The position numbers and the translations under genes were made by a program. This document shows positions 41,261-50,788 of a stretch of DNA of 64,000 nucleotides, one piece after another. The notes under the pieces were generated by a model. The model was not told the origin of the DNA. It ran no database searches and saw only the letters and a program-made list of their open reading frames with translations. Position 1 is the stretch's first letter, and each line of letters opens with the position of its first letter. The DNA is from an uncultured Acidobacteriia bacterium (GTDB lineage: Bacteria > Acidobacteriota > Terriglobia > Bryobacterales > Bryobacteraceae): the NCBI GenBank assembly GCA_903900705.1, contig CAIUOG010000091.1:1-64000 (forward strand), written 5' to 3'.

Positions 41261-44200
41261 TGCGCGCGCAGGCCGAAACGCATCTGGCGTTCGCCCGATG
41301 CGCTCGTGATCTGCATGAAGGTACCGGACGTGACGCTGGTGCTCACGCCGCCGAAGTGAGTGTGGTTCGCGAAGTTGAACGCTTCCGCCCGGAACTGCAG
41401 ACGGACACGTTCCTTAATCGGGAACTCACGGGTCAGATCGAGGTCGGCATTCAGAACGCCGGGGTTCCGAAGAATGTTGCGACCGCTGTTACCGAACGTA
41501 TTTGCCGCCGTGGGGGCTGCAAACGCCTTCGGGTCATAGTAGAACTGGCCAGGACCAAAGTTCCCGATGAAGGGCACGTTGGCAACCAGCTGGTTCGCCG
41601 TCTGCGTATTGTCCGGAGCGTTGAGAGCCGTACCGGGTGCGCCGACCGTGAACGGGTTTCCGGTGTAAGCCGAGAACACGCCGTTCAGCTGCCAGTTACC
41701 CAGAACCGCCGCCGCCACACCACTCTTGGCGAGGGACTTGTCCTTGCCAAACGGCAATTCATAGACCCAGCCGGCCTGCAGAACGTGCGTGCGGTCGAAG
41801 CCGGCCGCGGCGCGGTTGCGCTGGAAGACCGGTCCCCAGTTCCAGCCCACGCTGGCCCAGCCGTCGTCATCGGTGTAGTCGATTGCCTTGGACCAGGTGT
41901 ACGCGCCCTTCAGCATCATTCCCTTGCCGAAGGAACGGTTCACCGCAACCTGCAGCGAGTGGTATTCGGAACTCAGGTAGCCATCCCACATCTGAGTGGA
42001 GATGGTGCGGCCATACTTGGCGTACTGCGGCAGACCGGTGGTGCCGGAGCCGGGCGAGCCCGCGTTGATGTCGTAATCGGCCAGCAGGTGCACGGAGTGC
42101 GTGCCCACATAGGCGACGGACGTGATGATGCTGTAAGGCAGCTTGCGTTCCACGGTGGCGTTCCAGCTCTGCACATAGCCACGATGAATGAAGCTGTTCG
42201 GGCTGCGTTCGCTCACGTTGCCAGGCAGCTGAGCCACACCGGTGGAGAGATCCGGACCGGTGGTGTTCGGCACGCCCTGGGCGAAGGTGCTGGACCAGCC
42301 GTAGCCGCTGGCCACGTTCGCCTGGTTGATCACCAGCGGGAACCAGCCGCGCAGCGGGCGGGAGAACGGAATCGGGTCGAAGTTGATGCCGTAGCCGGCG
42401 CGGATGACGGTCTTGTCATCCAGACGGTAGGCGAGACCAATGCGGGGCGCGAACAGCTTGTGGCTGACCGAGATCCCTGCGTTGTCGGGCACATTGCCGC
42501 GGCCGCCCAGGTACACATTGTTGGTCGCGGGGTCATAGCGTTCAATGCCCTTGCCGGCGCGGGTCATGAGCGGATAGAGCTCATAGCGCAGGCCGATGCT
42601 GACGGTCAGCTTCCGGCTCACCTGCCACCGGTCACGGACATACCAGCCAAACTGCCATTCACGGCCGGTGGCCAGAATGTTCTGGAGGCTCTTTTCAGCG
42701 TCGTCGGAGTAGCCCAGCAGGAACGCCGCGTAAGCGTTGTACTGGTTCTGCGCCGCGCCACCCTTCAGGGCGGTTTCCTGTCCGCTGAAGCCCAGATAGC
42801 CGCGCGGACCCTGTCCGATTTCCGGCTGCCAGTGGTTCAGGTGGTGACGAACCAGGTCGAAGCCGAAGCGGACTTCATGCGCGCCCTTCGTCCAGGTCAG
42901 GTTGTCGCTCTGCGTGTAGCTTTCTTCCACGCGGGTCACCGGCATCCAGCTCGGCACGCCGAAACCGTTGTAGCCGCTGATGCCAATGTTCGGGAAGCCG
43001 CTCTGGCGAATGTCCGGACCGTTGGTGTTCGGGATGCCGAACTGCAGGCCATAATTGGTGCCGTAGTCATTCGGCAGCACGTTCTGGTCCTGGCGCTGAT
43101 AACCGACCACCGCGTCCACCAGCAGGCTGGGGGAGATGGTGCGGGTGGTGCCGATGGTGGCAATCTGAATGGTCGTGTGGCCGGTGCCGGGGTCGGAACC
43201 GCCCAGACCGCTGCCGCCCGCCACGCCGAAAACAGCCTTGCCGCCGGAAGTGGCCTGCATGCGGCCATACTTCACGAACATGGTCTGCTTGTCGCTCAGG
43301 TTGTAGTTGACCTTGGCATCGTAGAACTGACGGCTGAGAATCGGACCGCCGGAGGCGAAGTAGTTGTTCGTTGCGCCCGAACCGTTGTTCGCGCCCGGGT
43401 AGTAGCTCTCCAGCTTCAGCGCGACCGGGCTGATCATGCTGGTGGGAATCGTGTTGTTGGCGAAGGGCTGGCGTCCGGTACCATCGGCCGCGCCGGTCGT
43501 CGGGTTGTAGATGATGTTCGAATAGGCGCTGAAATTACCAGCGGCGATCGCGGCCGTCGGAACCGTGTAGAACGCGGGCGACGCCTGGCGCTGACCGGTA
43601 CCGTCGAAGCTGAAGAAGTAGAACAGCTTGTTCTTCACGATGGGGCCACCAATGGTGCCGCCGTAGTTGTTGAAGATGCTGAGCGGCTTGTCGGTGCCTG
43701 CTGCCTGGAAGAAGTTGCGGGCCTTCAGGTGCTGGTCATCATGGAATTCAAACGCGCTGCCGTGGATGGCGTTGGTGCCGGACTTGCTGACCAGCGTGAT
43801 GGCCGAAGTACCCGCCATACCCTGTTCCGCGTCCGCCGAACCCGTGGTGATGTTGACCACTTCCACGTTTTCTTCCGCCGTCACATAGCCGACATGGTGA
43901 GGCAGCCACACGTTCACGCTGGTGGCGCCGTCAATGCGGGTGATGTTGGTCTGCGCGTTGCCCCCGTTGATGTGGGTCTGGAGCGCGCGGCCCGGCGTAT
44001 CGGTGATCGAATTCTGCAGCGCGGCCGGTGTCGCGCCGGGAACCAGGTTGATCAGGCTCTGGTAGTTGCGGTAGCCGCCGAGCGGCAGGCTGGTGATGGT
44101 CTTGCTTTCAATCACCGAGTGCGTGTCGGCCTTATCGGTCTGCAGTTCCGCCGCGGTGCCGGAAACAGTGATCGTTTCGGTCATCTGACCGACGTCCAGC

Positions 44201-44550
44201 GTGATGTCTTCACGACCGATGGAACTGGGGGTGACATCAATCCCCGTCTTGGCAAAACCCTTGAACCCCTTGGCCGCGACCTTCACGGTGTACGCGCCGG
44301 GGATGATGTTGACGAAGGAGTAACGTCCTCCACCGTCCGTTGTGCTCTCTTTCGAGACACCCGTATCCTGTGCTGTCAGTGTGACTGCCGCGTTCGGTAC
44401 CACCGAACCGCTGGGGTCGCTGACCGTTCCAATCAGGGAGCCATAGAGTACCTGGGCCTGAACGGGGTGAATGGAAGAACTCAGTAATCCGGCAAGCAAT
44501 CCCGCCATCAACAATCGGCGAAACGCTCCGGAAGCGTTTTTGACCTGCAT
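41254..44550 (-). CDS. TonB-dependent receptor 2 with CarboxypepD_reg N-domain
   Basis: A 1,098-residue outer-membrane receptor. Signal peptide residues 1-32 (LLMAGLLAGLLSSSIHPVQA), then a carboxypeptidase-regulatory domain (LIGTVSDPSGSVVPNAAVTL ... GRYSFVNIIPGAYTVKVAAKGF), a plug (SLPLGGYRNYQSLINLVPG, INGGNAQTNITRIDGATSVN, EVVNITTGSADAEQGMAGTSA) and a long barrel ending MRFGLRAQW with a terminal Trp. The ATG at 44550 has AGAGGGG about 7 nt upstream and a matched sigma70 promoter at 44632-44660. It differs substantially from receptor 1. The TPR gene is coupled downstream. The ligand is unknown. Confidence 0.9.
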   Translation of the reverse strand: MQVKNASGAFRRLLMAGLLAGLLSSSIHPVQAQVLYGSLIGTVSDPSGSVVPNAAVTLTAQDTGVSKESTTDGGGRYSFVNIIPGAYTVKVAAKGFKGFAKTGIDVTPSSIGREDITLDVGQMTETITVSGTAAELQTDKADTHSVIESKTITSLPLGGYRNYQSLINLVPGATPAALQNSITDTPGRALQTHINGGNAQTNITRIDGATSVNVWLPHHVGYVTAEENVEVVNITTGSADAEQGMAGTSAITLVSKSGTNAIHGSAFEFHDDQHLKARNFFQAAGTDKPLSIFNNYGGTIGGPIVKNKLFYFFSFDGTGQRQASPAFYTVPTAAIAAGNFSAYSNIIYNPTTGAADGTGRQPFANNTIPTSMISPVALKLESYYPGANNGSGATNNYFASGGPILSRQFYDAKVNYNLSDKQTMFVKYGRMQATSGGKAVFGVAGGSGLGGSDPGTGHTTIQIATIGTTRTISPSLLVDAVVGYQRQDQNVLPNDYGTNYGLQFGIPNTNGPDIRQSGFPNIGISGYNGFGVPSWMPVTRVEESYTQSDNLTWTKGAHEVRFGFDLVRHHLNHWQPEIGQGPRGYLGFSGQETALKGGAAQNQYNAYAAFLLGYSDDAEKSLQNILATGREWQFGWYVRDRWQVSRKLTVSIGLRYELYPLMTRAGKGIERYDPATNNVYLGGRGNVPDNAGISVSHKLFAPRIGLAYRLDDKTVIRAGYGINFDPIPFSRPLRGWFPLVINQANVASGYGWSSTFAQGVPNTTGPDLSTGVAQLPGNVSERSPNSFIHRGYVQSWNATVERKLPYSIITSVAYVGTHSVHLLADYDINAGSPGSGTTGLPQYAKYGRTISTQMWDGYLSSEYHSLQVAVNRSFGKGMMLKGAYTWSKAIDYTDDDGWASVGWNWGPVFQRNRAAAGFDRTHVLQAGWVYELPFGKDKSLAKSGVAAAVLGNWQLNGVFSAYTGNPFTVGAPGTALNAPDNTQTANQLVANVPFIGNFGPGQFYYDPKAFAAPTAANTFGNSGRNILRNPGVLNADLDLTREFPIKERVRLQFRAEAFNFANHTHFGGVSTSVTSGTFMQITSASGERQMRFGLRAQW

Positions 44551-44631
44551 GAAAGACCCCTCTTAAATTTTTGACGAAAGCTTCCTGGACCAGAAGCAGG
44601 CGAATTTGAAGCATAAATCCGCCATCTATAG

Positions 44632-44660
44632 ATTAGAGAGGGCTGCTGAGCAGAAGTCAA
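44632..44660 (-). promoter_or_regulatory. sigma70-type promoter of TonB receptor 2
   Basis: On the minus strand TTGACT (44660-44655) and TCTAAT (44637-44632) are separated by exactly 17 bp. Transcription would start near 44625, giving a leader of about 75 nt that ends in a good ribosome site. Confidence 0.7.
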
Positions 44661-44715
44661 GCGTTTAACCTGCGCTTCACAAAGTTCTGAGCGTACCGGG
44701 ACGCCTGGATCGCGC

Positions 44716-46872
44716 CTACTCCCCGGGGTGGTACTCGCGCTCCGTGTGTCCCGCCAGTTGCGAGCGGTAAAAATAGACTTCCCGCAGGTCTCCCGTGCTG
44801 TAGCGTCCAGCCTGATCGTTAAAGTGTTTTGACCCGGGGTGGCCGCTTTCGCCGCCCGCCGTCACCGCCCGCGCCCGGACCTTGTCGCCGAACTCCACCA
44901 CCGCCACAAAGCTGTTCCCGCTGGTTCCGTACCACTTCTTTGTGCCCGGATACGCGCGCGCTCCGAAAGACGCCAGCGAACCCCAGACCGCCGAGGTAAA
45001 GCCCACCGGGATGCTCGCCCCGGCGTCGTTAAAGGGCTGCACAATGTCTCCGGTCAGGCGCTGGAAGCGGTTGATCTCTCCCCAGGGAGTGTCCCACCGG
45101 CCGAAATCCGCCGCCAGTTTGCCCGTGGCCGCCGCCAGCGATTCCAGCAGCAGTTCCGGCGCGACCCTGCCGCCGCCGATGTACTCATCGGGCGAAACTC
45201 CCGCCGCCCGCGCCTGGGCGGCCACCCGCCGCCGGATGTCTTCCCCCCAGAACACCGCCACAGACGTCGGTACGGAATTCACGCCCCACCGCAGGTCCCA
45301 GTTCCGCAGCGCCGCCACCGCCCCGGCCGTCTTTGCCTTCAGTGGACCCTCCGCCGCCCCGTCCCAGGCATGGATCAGCGCCGGCGCCGGCTTTTCAAAC
45401 CACGTCAGATAGCTGTCGAACGCGGCCGCCAGAAAGGAATCCAGCGTGAAATCCTTCTTCCCCCGCAGCACCCGAATCGCGTGCAGGCCGCGCGCCGATT
45501 CGCCGCCGTTCTCCACATAAGCCGGGTAGTCCGACTTCTTCAGGCTGCTGTCCCCCGCCGCCGACCACGGCCAGTTATTCGCGTTGTAGAGCCAGCCGCT
45601 CTTCGGATTCAACAGATTCGGCGCCTCATCCACCGCCAGCAGGCCCTTATATTCCGTCTCCGGATTGCTGCCGTCCACCGGCTTCGTCCAGTCGAACTTC
45701 GAGTCGCGCCGTGGAATGTAGTTCCCGTGGAAGTACGCGATGTCGCCCTCGGAATCCGCAAAGATGGTGTTATTCGACGAGTTCGCCTTGAGCTCCATGG
45801 TCTGCCGGTAGGCCTTGTAATTCCGCGCCTTCGTCCGCGTGTAAGACTGCGTGAGTGCCTTGATGGGCTCCTGCATCAGCCGGATGGTCACCCACTTCCC
45901 GCCCGCTTCGTGGGTCACCGGGCCGTGCTGCGTGCGATAGACGGTGAACTTCTTCTCCGCCATACCGGTCGCCGTTTTATAAGGAACGGTGATGATGGAA
46001 GAGGTTACCGGGCGCTCTTCGGAACCGAACTTGTAGACATAGCCGTCGCCCTTCTTCGTCACGGTTTCGAGGTATTCATCCACGGCGTCCACCCCGCTGG
46101 AGGTATGCATCCACCCGGCCCGGTCGTTGAAGCCCTGGTAAATGAAGAACTGCCCCCACGTCACCGCGCCATAGGCGTTCAGGCCCTGCTCGCTCGTCAC
46201 CTGGAGTTCTGAGCGGAAGAAGAAAGAGGTGTGCGGATTAATCAGCAGCATCGCGTGATGGCTGGCCGTATTCGAAGGCGCGAGGGCCGCGCCATTCGAA
46301 CCGGAGGGCTCTTTCTCCACCACCGGTTCCGGCCGGAGCAAAGCCAGCGGGTTCTTCCCGTAAAACGCTTCCAGCTGATTCAGATTGATCCGCTCGATAT
46401 CGCCGCCGATGCTGCCCTCGGTAAAGCTGAGCGCCATCCACGGTTCAAAATGGGTGATCACGCGGGGCTTCACCTCCGGATGCCGCAACAGGTAGTAGTT
46501 CAGCCCGTCGGCGAAGGCGTTCATCAGCGTTTTCAGCCACGCGGGGCTCTCGGCGTACTTCTTCTTCAGGTCCGCGGGATCCATGAACATCTTTTGCCGC
46601 AGATCCTGATAGATCTTCCCTTCGCCTTCCGCCTCGGCCAGCCGCCCCAGAGAGTTCAGGTAGTTGGTCTCCACGCGGTTGAAATCGTCCTCCGCCTGGG
46701 TGTACATCATGCCGAACACGGCGTCGGCATCGGTCTTGCCGTAGATGTGGGCGATGCCCCAGTCATCACGGATGATGGTGACGCGTTTTGCCTGGAGTTC
46801 GGAACGGGAAGGGGCCGCGGTGAGCAGGAACGCGAACGCGGAAAGGACGAAGAGCCGGAGAAACGTCTTCAT
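44716..46872 (-). CDS. penicillin acylase-family Ntn hydrolase
   Basis: A periplasmic amidase precursor of 718 residues that should self-cleave into two chains. A signal peptide (MKTFLRLFVLSAFAFLLTAA) precedes the alpha chain (VTIIRDDWGIAHIYGKTDAD, GMMYTQAEDDFNR). The autocatalytic site is GSN at residues 191-193, with Ser192 as new N-terminal nucleophile of the beta chain (SNGAALAPSNTASHHAMLLINPH). Later motifs include TSSGVDAVDEY, TQHGPVT, NTIFADSEGDIAYFHGN and a C-terminal LAGHTEREYHP. Substrates could be beta-lactams, acyl-homoserine lactones or other acyl amides. The frame reaches 46932; the ATG at 46872 begins the signal peptide. Confidence 0.9.
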   Translation of the reverse strand: MKTFLRLFVLSAFAFLLTAAPSRSELQAKRVTIIRDDWGIAHIYGKTDADAVFGMMYTQAEDDFNRVETNYLNSLGRLAEAEGEGKIYQDLRQKMFMDPADLKKKYAESPAWLKTLMNAFADGLNYYLLRHPEVKPRVITHFEPWMALSFTEGSIGGDIERINLNQLEAFYGKNPLALLRPEPVVEKEPSGSNGAALAPSNTASHHAMLLINPHTSFFFRSELQVTSEQGLNAYGAVTWGQFFIYQGFNDRAGWMHTSSGVDAVDEYLETVTKKGDGYVYKFGSEERPVTSSIITVPYKTATGMAEKKFTVYRTQHGPVTHEAGGKWVTIRLMQEPIKALTQSYTRTKARNYKAYRQTMELKANSSNNTIFADSEGDIAYFHGNYIPRRDSKFDWTKPVDGSNPETEYKGLLAVDEAPNLLNPKSGWLYNANNWPWSAAGDSSLKKSDYPAYVENGGESARGLHAIRVLRGKKDFTLDSFLAAAFDSYLTWFEKPAPALIHAWDGAAEGPLKAKTAGAVAALRNWDLRWGVNSVPTSVAVFWGEDIRRRVAAQARAAGVSPDEYIGGGRVAPELLLESLAAATGKLAADFGRWDTPWGEINRFQRLTGDIVQPFNDAGASIPVGFTSAVWGSLASFGARAYPGTKKWYGTSGNSFVAVVEFGDKVRARAVTAGGESGHPGSKHFNDQAGRYSTGDLREVYFYRSQLAGHTEREYHPGE

Positions 46873-46946
46873 AGATTTGCCTACAGTGTAAACGCTTCTC
46901 TTCGCACGGCGCCCCCGAACAGTCCTCCGCACAGTATCGTTAAGGC

Positions 46947-47849
46947 ATGCTCTTAAAAGCTCTCGACGAAGATCGGGGCCAGAGGCTGGACGCTTACCTC
47001 CACTACAAACTGCCGGAATACAGCAGATCGCGGATCCAGACGTGGATGAAGAGCGGCAATGTGCGCATCGCGGGCCGTCCGGCGAAGGCGGCCTATCTGA
47101 TTCGCGGCGGGGAGGAAGTGGACGTGCAGCCCCTGGCGCTCGCCCCGCTGCGCGCCACGCCGGAAGACATTCCTCTCACCATCCTTTATGAAGACGCCAG
47201 CTGCGTCGTCATCGACAAACCGGCCGGCATGGTGGTCCACGCCGGAGCGGGGAACCATGACGGCACGCTGGTGAACGCTCTGCTGCACAAATTCGGCGCG
47301 GACACGCTTTCCGGCGTGGGCGGCGATATCCGCCCGGGCATCGTCCATCGCCTGGACCGCTTCACCAGCGGCGCGCTGCTGGTGGCCAAAACCGACGCCG
47401 CGCATCAGGATCTGGCGCTCCAGTTCTCCTCTCGGAAAGTCGAAAAGATCTACCTCACGCTGGTGGAAGGCAAGCTCGAAGGCTCCGGTCGCATCATCAA
47501 ACCCATCAGCCGGGACCCCAACAACCGCGCCCGCATGACGGCCAAACTGCTCAGCGGCCGGCAGGCGCTCACAGACTGGGAGGCGATTCAGCAGTACTCC
47601 GGCTACACCTTCCTGCGCATCCGCCTGGGCACCGGCAGAACCCACCAGATCCGCGCGCACATGGCGTCGCTGGGCCGCCCGGTCGCCGGTGATCCTCTCT
47701 ACGGCGCGCGCAAAAGCGAGTGGAATCGCTACTTCCTCCACGCCCACCGCCTGGGCTTCAGGAGCCCCGAAACCGGCGAACCGGTTCTCGCCATCTCACC
47801 CCTTGCGCCGGAACTGGAAGCGTGGCGCAGCAGTTTACCGTTAGAATAA
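46947..47849 (+). CDS. RluA/RluD-family pseudouridine synthase
   Basis: Isomerises uridine to pseudouridine in rRNA or tRNA. An S4 RNA-binding domain occupies residues 1-65 (RLDAYLHYKLPEYSRSRIQTWMKSGNVRI). The catalytic domain has ILYEDASCVVIDKPAGMVVH, the HRLDR motif with the catalytic Asp (GIVHRLDRFTSG), KIYLTLVEG and the closing RLGTGRTHQIRAHMA, GDPLYG, FLHAHRLGF. At 300 residues with S4 it is closest to RluD/RluC types; the exact target uridine is not inferable. It diverges from the acylase gene and is followed 6 bp later by the VWFA gene. Confidence 0.92.
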   Translation: MLLKALDEDRGQRLDAYLHYKLPEYSRSRIQTWMKSGNVRIAGRPAKAAYLIRGGEEVDVQPLALAPLRATPEDIPLTILYEDASCVVIDKPAGMVVHAGAGNHDGTLVNALLHKFGADTLSGVGGDIRPGIVHRLDRFTSGALLVAKTDAAHQDLALQFSSRKVEKIYLTLVEGKLEGSGRIIKPISRDPNNRARMTAKLLSGRQALTDWEAIQQYSGYTFLRIRLGTGRTHQIRAHMASLGRPVAGDPLYGARKSEWNRYFLHAHRLGFRSPETGEPVLAISPLAPELEAWRSSLPLE

Positions 47850-47855
47850 CGGGAT

Positions 47856-48836
47856 ATGAGATTGTCGTTGCCCGCGGGCGCAGTGTTATGCGTTGGGCTT
47901 TGCGTTGGTTTGTCCCTGCACGGACAGAAACAGCCGGTTGCCGGCCAGAAATCGCTCTCCACCGAACAGATCCCCACGCAGGGTAAAGAGGATGAGCAGA
48001 CCACCCGAATCACCCTGGACGTCACCCGCGTCAACGTTCTCTACACCGTCACGGATAAAAAGGGCCGCTTCGTCACCGACCTCGGCAAAGACGATTTTTC
48101 TGTCTTCGAGGGCAAGAAGCCCCAGGCCATTCAGGAGTTCACGGCGGAATCCGACCTGCCGCTCCGCATCGCCGTCCTCGTCGATACCTCCAACAGCATC
48201 CGCACCGAGTTTAAGTTCGAGCAGGACGCCGCCATCCGCTTCATGCAGAGCGTGATGCGCCCGCGCACAGACCGCATGATGCTGGTCAGTTTCGACAGCG
48301 CCGCCGAACTTGTCAGCGATCTCACCGACAATCTGACCGTCCTCGAAAAGGGCATTAAAGGGATGCACCCCGGCGGTGGCACCTCGCTCTATGACGCCAT
48401 CTACTTCGCGTCCAAGGAGAAGCTCATGCTCGATCAGCCCCGCGATAAGTTCCGCCGCGCCATGATCATCATCAGCGACGGTGACGACACTTCCAGCCGC
48501 TATTCCCGCGATCAGGCGCTCGAAATGGCCCAGAAGGCCGACGTGGTCATCTACGCCATCTCCACCAACACCAGGCGCGACGATCTGGATGGCGACAAAA
48601 TTCTGCGCTACCTCACCGACGAAACCGGCGGCCAGGCCTTCTTCCCGTTCAAGGTGGAAGATCTCGACCAGAACTTCGAAAACATCGCCAACGAACTGCG
48701 CCACCAGTACAACATCTTCTACCGCCCGGAACCGCTCAAGGCCGACGGCCTTTACCATCCGGTGCAGGTGAAGGTGAAGACCCGCAAAGACCTGATCGTA
48801 AAAGCCCGCAAAGGCTACTACGCGCCAAAACTGTAA
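47856..48836 (+). CDS. VWFA-domain protein, Acidobacteria TIGR03436-like
   Basis: A 326-residue exported protein. A signal peptide (LPAGAVLCVGLCVGLSLHGQ) precedes a small N-terminal beta domain (VNVLYTVTDKKGRFVTDLGKDDFSVFEGKK), then a von Willebrand A domain with the metal-ion-dependent adhesion site DTSNS at residues 110-114, a GTSLYDAI Thr site and IIISDGDD for the third MIDAS loop. The ending LKADGLYHPVQVKVKTRKD...KARKGYYAP is characteristic of the TIGR03436 family. Function is unknown; adhesion or protein binding is assumed from the fold. It begins 6 bp after the pseudouridine synthase stop. Confidence 0.88.
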   Translation: MRLSLPAGAVLCVGLCVGLSLHGQKQPVAGQKSLSTEQIPTQGKEDEQTTRITLDVTRVNVLYTVTDKKGRFVTDLGKDDFSVFEGKKPQAIQEFTAESDLPLRIAVLVDTSNSIRTEFKFEQDAAIRFMQSVMRPRTDRMMLVSFDSAAELVSDLTDNLTVLEKGIKGMHPGGGTSLYDAIYFASKEKLMLDQPRDKFRRAMIIISDGDDTSSRYSRDQALEMAQKADVVIYAISTNTRRDDLDGDKILRYLTDETGGQAFFPFKVEDLDQNFENIANELRHQYNIFYRPEPLKADGLYHPVQVKVKTRKDLIVKARKGYYAPKL

Positions 48837-48877
48837 CCAGCGTTTCCGGGCGGGTCATCTTGTTGTAGCCTGACAGG

Positions 48878-50785
48878 GTGACCCCCAAAATCACCGCAAC
48901 CCTCCTCGCCGCAACCCTCCTCTCCACCTTCTGTCTCTCCGCCCGGGCCGCCGCGTTCGGCAACGACCTTACAGATCTCGACACTTCCAACAGCGAACTG
49001 CGCCCCATGATTGAGCGCTACGCCGCCGATCGCGGCAATCTGCTGCGCTTCTACAACGTCAACGCCTCCCCGGAGCGCCGCGAGCGTCTCCGCCGTTTCT
49101 ATCTCGACGCCAAAGCCGCTCTCGCCGACCGCAACTTCGACGCCATGAGTCAGGACGGCAGGATCGACTACGTCCTGTTCCGTAACAGTCTCGACCACGA
49201 ACTCCAGCGGCTCGACCTTGACGCCAAAGAGCAGGCTGAAAACACCCCCTATCTGCCTTTTGCCGGCGTCATCATGGGTCTCGAAGAATCGCGCCGGAAG
49301 ATGAATCCGATGGACGCGAAGAAAGCCGCGGAAACCCTGGCGGACCTCGCAAAGCAGATCGAGGCGGCGCGAAAATCGGTGGACGCCAAAGTCCGGGCAG
49401 AGAACGGTCCCGACGCCGCCCGGATGCGCCGCATCGTGGGCAACCGCGTGGCGACGGAAGCGAACATGCTGCGCAACACGCTGCGCACGTGGTTTGCCTT
49501 CTACGATTCCTACGATCCCCTGTTCACCTGGTGGGCCGGCGTGGGCTACAAGGCCGTGGACGTTTCTCTCCAGAGCTATTCCACCTTTCTGCGCGAACGG
49601 GTGGCCGGGCTGCGCGCTCCGTCCGGTGACGCGCCGGCGGCCCCTGCGGCAACGCCCGGTCCGGGACGTGGCGGGGCCGGTGGAGGTGGACGTGGTGGCA
49701 ACGGCGGCGGTGGCTTTGCCGGGGTTGCCTCCGGAGCCCGCGCCGGTTCCACCGAAGACATTGTCGGCGACCCCATTGGCCGCGAAGGCCTGATGGTGGA
49801 ACTCGCCAATGAGATGATTCCCTACACCCCCGAACAGCTCATCGCCATCGCCAACAAAGAATATGCCTGGTGCGAGAACGAAATGAAGAAGGCCTCGCGC
49901 GAAATGGGCTACGGGGACGACTGGAAAAAGGCCGTCGAAAAAATCAAAACCATGTACGTGGAGCCCGGCCAACAGCCCACGCTTATCCGCGACCTGGCCC
50001 GCGAGGCCGAAAAGTTTCTCGACGAACACGATCTGGTGACCGTGCCTTCGGTGGCGCACGAAACCTGGCGCATGGAAATGATGTCGCCGGAGCGCCAGCT
50101 CGTCACCCCGTTCTTCACCGGCGGCGAAGTCATCAGCGTGTCTTATCCCACTGCCGAAATGACCCTCGAACAGAAGATGATGACCATGCGCGGCAACAAC
50201 ATCCCCATGTCCCGCGCCACGGTGTTTCATGAGCTCATCCCCGGCCATCACCTGCAGCTCTACTACGCCGCCCGCTACAAGCCGTACCGCTCGCTGGTGG
50301 GTGGCACGCCTTTCGTCACGGAAGGCTGGTCGCTCTATTGGGAGCTCATGATGTGGGAGCTGAAGTTCCAGAAGACGCCGGAAGACCGCGTGGGCGCGCT
50401 GGTCTGGCATATGCACCGCTGCGCCCGCATCATCTTCTCGCTCAGCTTCCATCTGGGTCTCATGACGCCGGATGAAGCGGTGAATTTCCTTGTCGACAAG
50501 GTGGGTTTCGAACGGGACAATGCGGCGGGCGAAGTGCGCCGTTCGTTTGGCGGCGCTTACTCTCCGCTCTATCAGGCGGCGTATCTGCTGGGTGGTTTAC
50601 AGCTGAAATCCCTGCACGATTCCCTGGTGGGAACCGGCCCGGGCAAAATGACGAATCATCAGTTCAACGACGCCGTTCTCAAAGAGAACCGCATTCCCGT
50701 GGAACTCATCCGCGCCAGCCTGACCAGACAGAAGCTGACGCGCGATTACAAAGCCAACTGGAAATTTCAGGGGGAGATTCAGTAG
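48878..50785 (+). CDS. DUF885-family metalloprotease-like protein, exported
   Basis: A 635-residue secreted helical protein of the DUF885 family. A signal peptide (ATLLAATLLSTFCLSARA) is followed by a long helical region, a glycine-rich linker at about residues 257-290 and the core. The metal motif is HELIPGHH at residue 451 (HExxPGHH), with a later Glu region in TEGWSLYWELMMWEL. These resemble thermolysin/M32-like zinc sites, so peptidase activity is plausible but unproven. The start is a GTG at 48878; no ATG fits the signal peptide. It is the last gene of the rluD-VWFA-DUF885 run and converges on the glycosyltransferase gene. Confidence 0.85.
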   Translation: MTPKITATLLAATLLSTFCLSARAAAFGNDLTDLDTSNSELRPMIERYAADRGNLLRFYNVNASPERRERLRRFYLDAKAALADRNFDAMSQDGRIDYVLFRNSLDHELQRLDLDAKEQAENTPYLPFAGVIMGLEESRRKMNPMDAKKAAETLADLAKQIEAARKSVDAKVRAENGPDAARMRRIVGNRVATEANMLRNTLRTWFAFYDSYDPLFTWWAGVGYKAVDVSLQSYSTFLRERVAGLRAPSGDAPAAPAATPGPGRGGAGGGGRGGNGGGGFAGVASGARAGSTEDIVGDPIGREGLMVELANEMIPYTPEQLIAIANKEYAWCENEMKKASREMGYGDDWKKAVEKIKTMYVEPGQQPTLIRDLAREAEKFLDEHDLVTVPSVAHETWRMEMMSPERQLVTPFFTGGEVISVSYPTAEMTLEQKMMTMRGNNIPMSRATVFHELIPGHHLQLYYAARYKPYRSLVGGTPFVTEGWSLYWELMMWELKFQKTPEDRVGALVWHMHRCARIIFSLSFHLGLMTPDEAVNFLVDKVGFERDNAAGEVRRSFGGAYSPLYQAAYLLGGLQLKSLHDSLVGTGPGKMTNHQFNDAVLKENRIPVELIRASLTRQKLTRDYKANWKFQGEIQ

Positions 50786-50788
50786 CCC

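Noticed and set aside
40957-44487. 1,176-codon open frame on the plus strand opposite TonB receptor 2
   Set aside because: It is the antisense shadow of a high-GC gene: no ribosome site, no domain, His/Arg/Val-rich composition, and the sense strand encodes a clear receptor with promoter and signal peptide. The same applies to plus-strand frames at 1925-3118 and 3221-4435.
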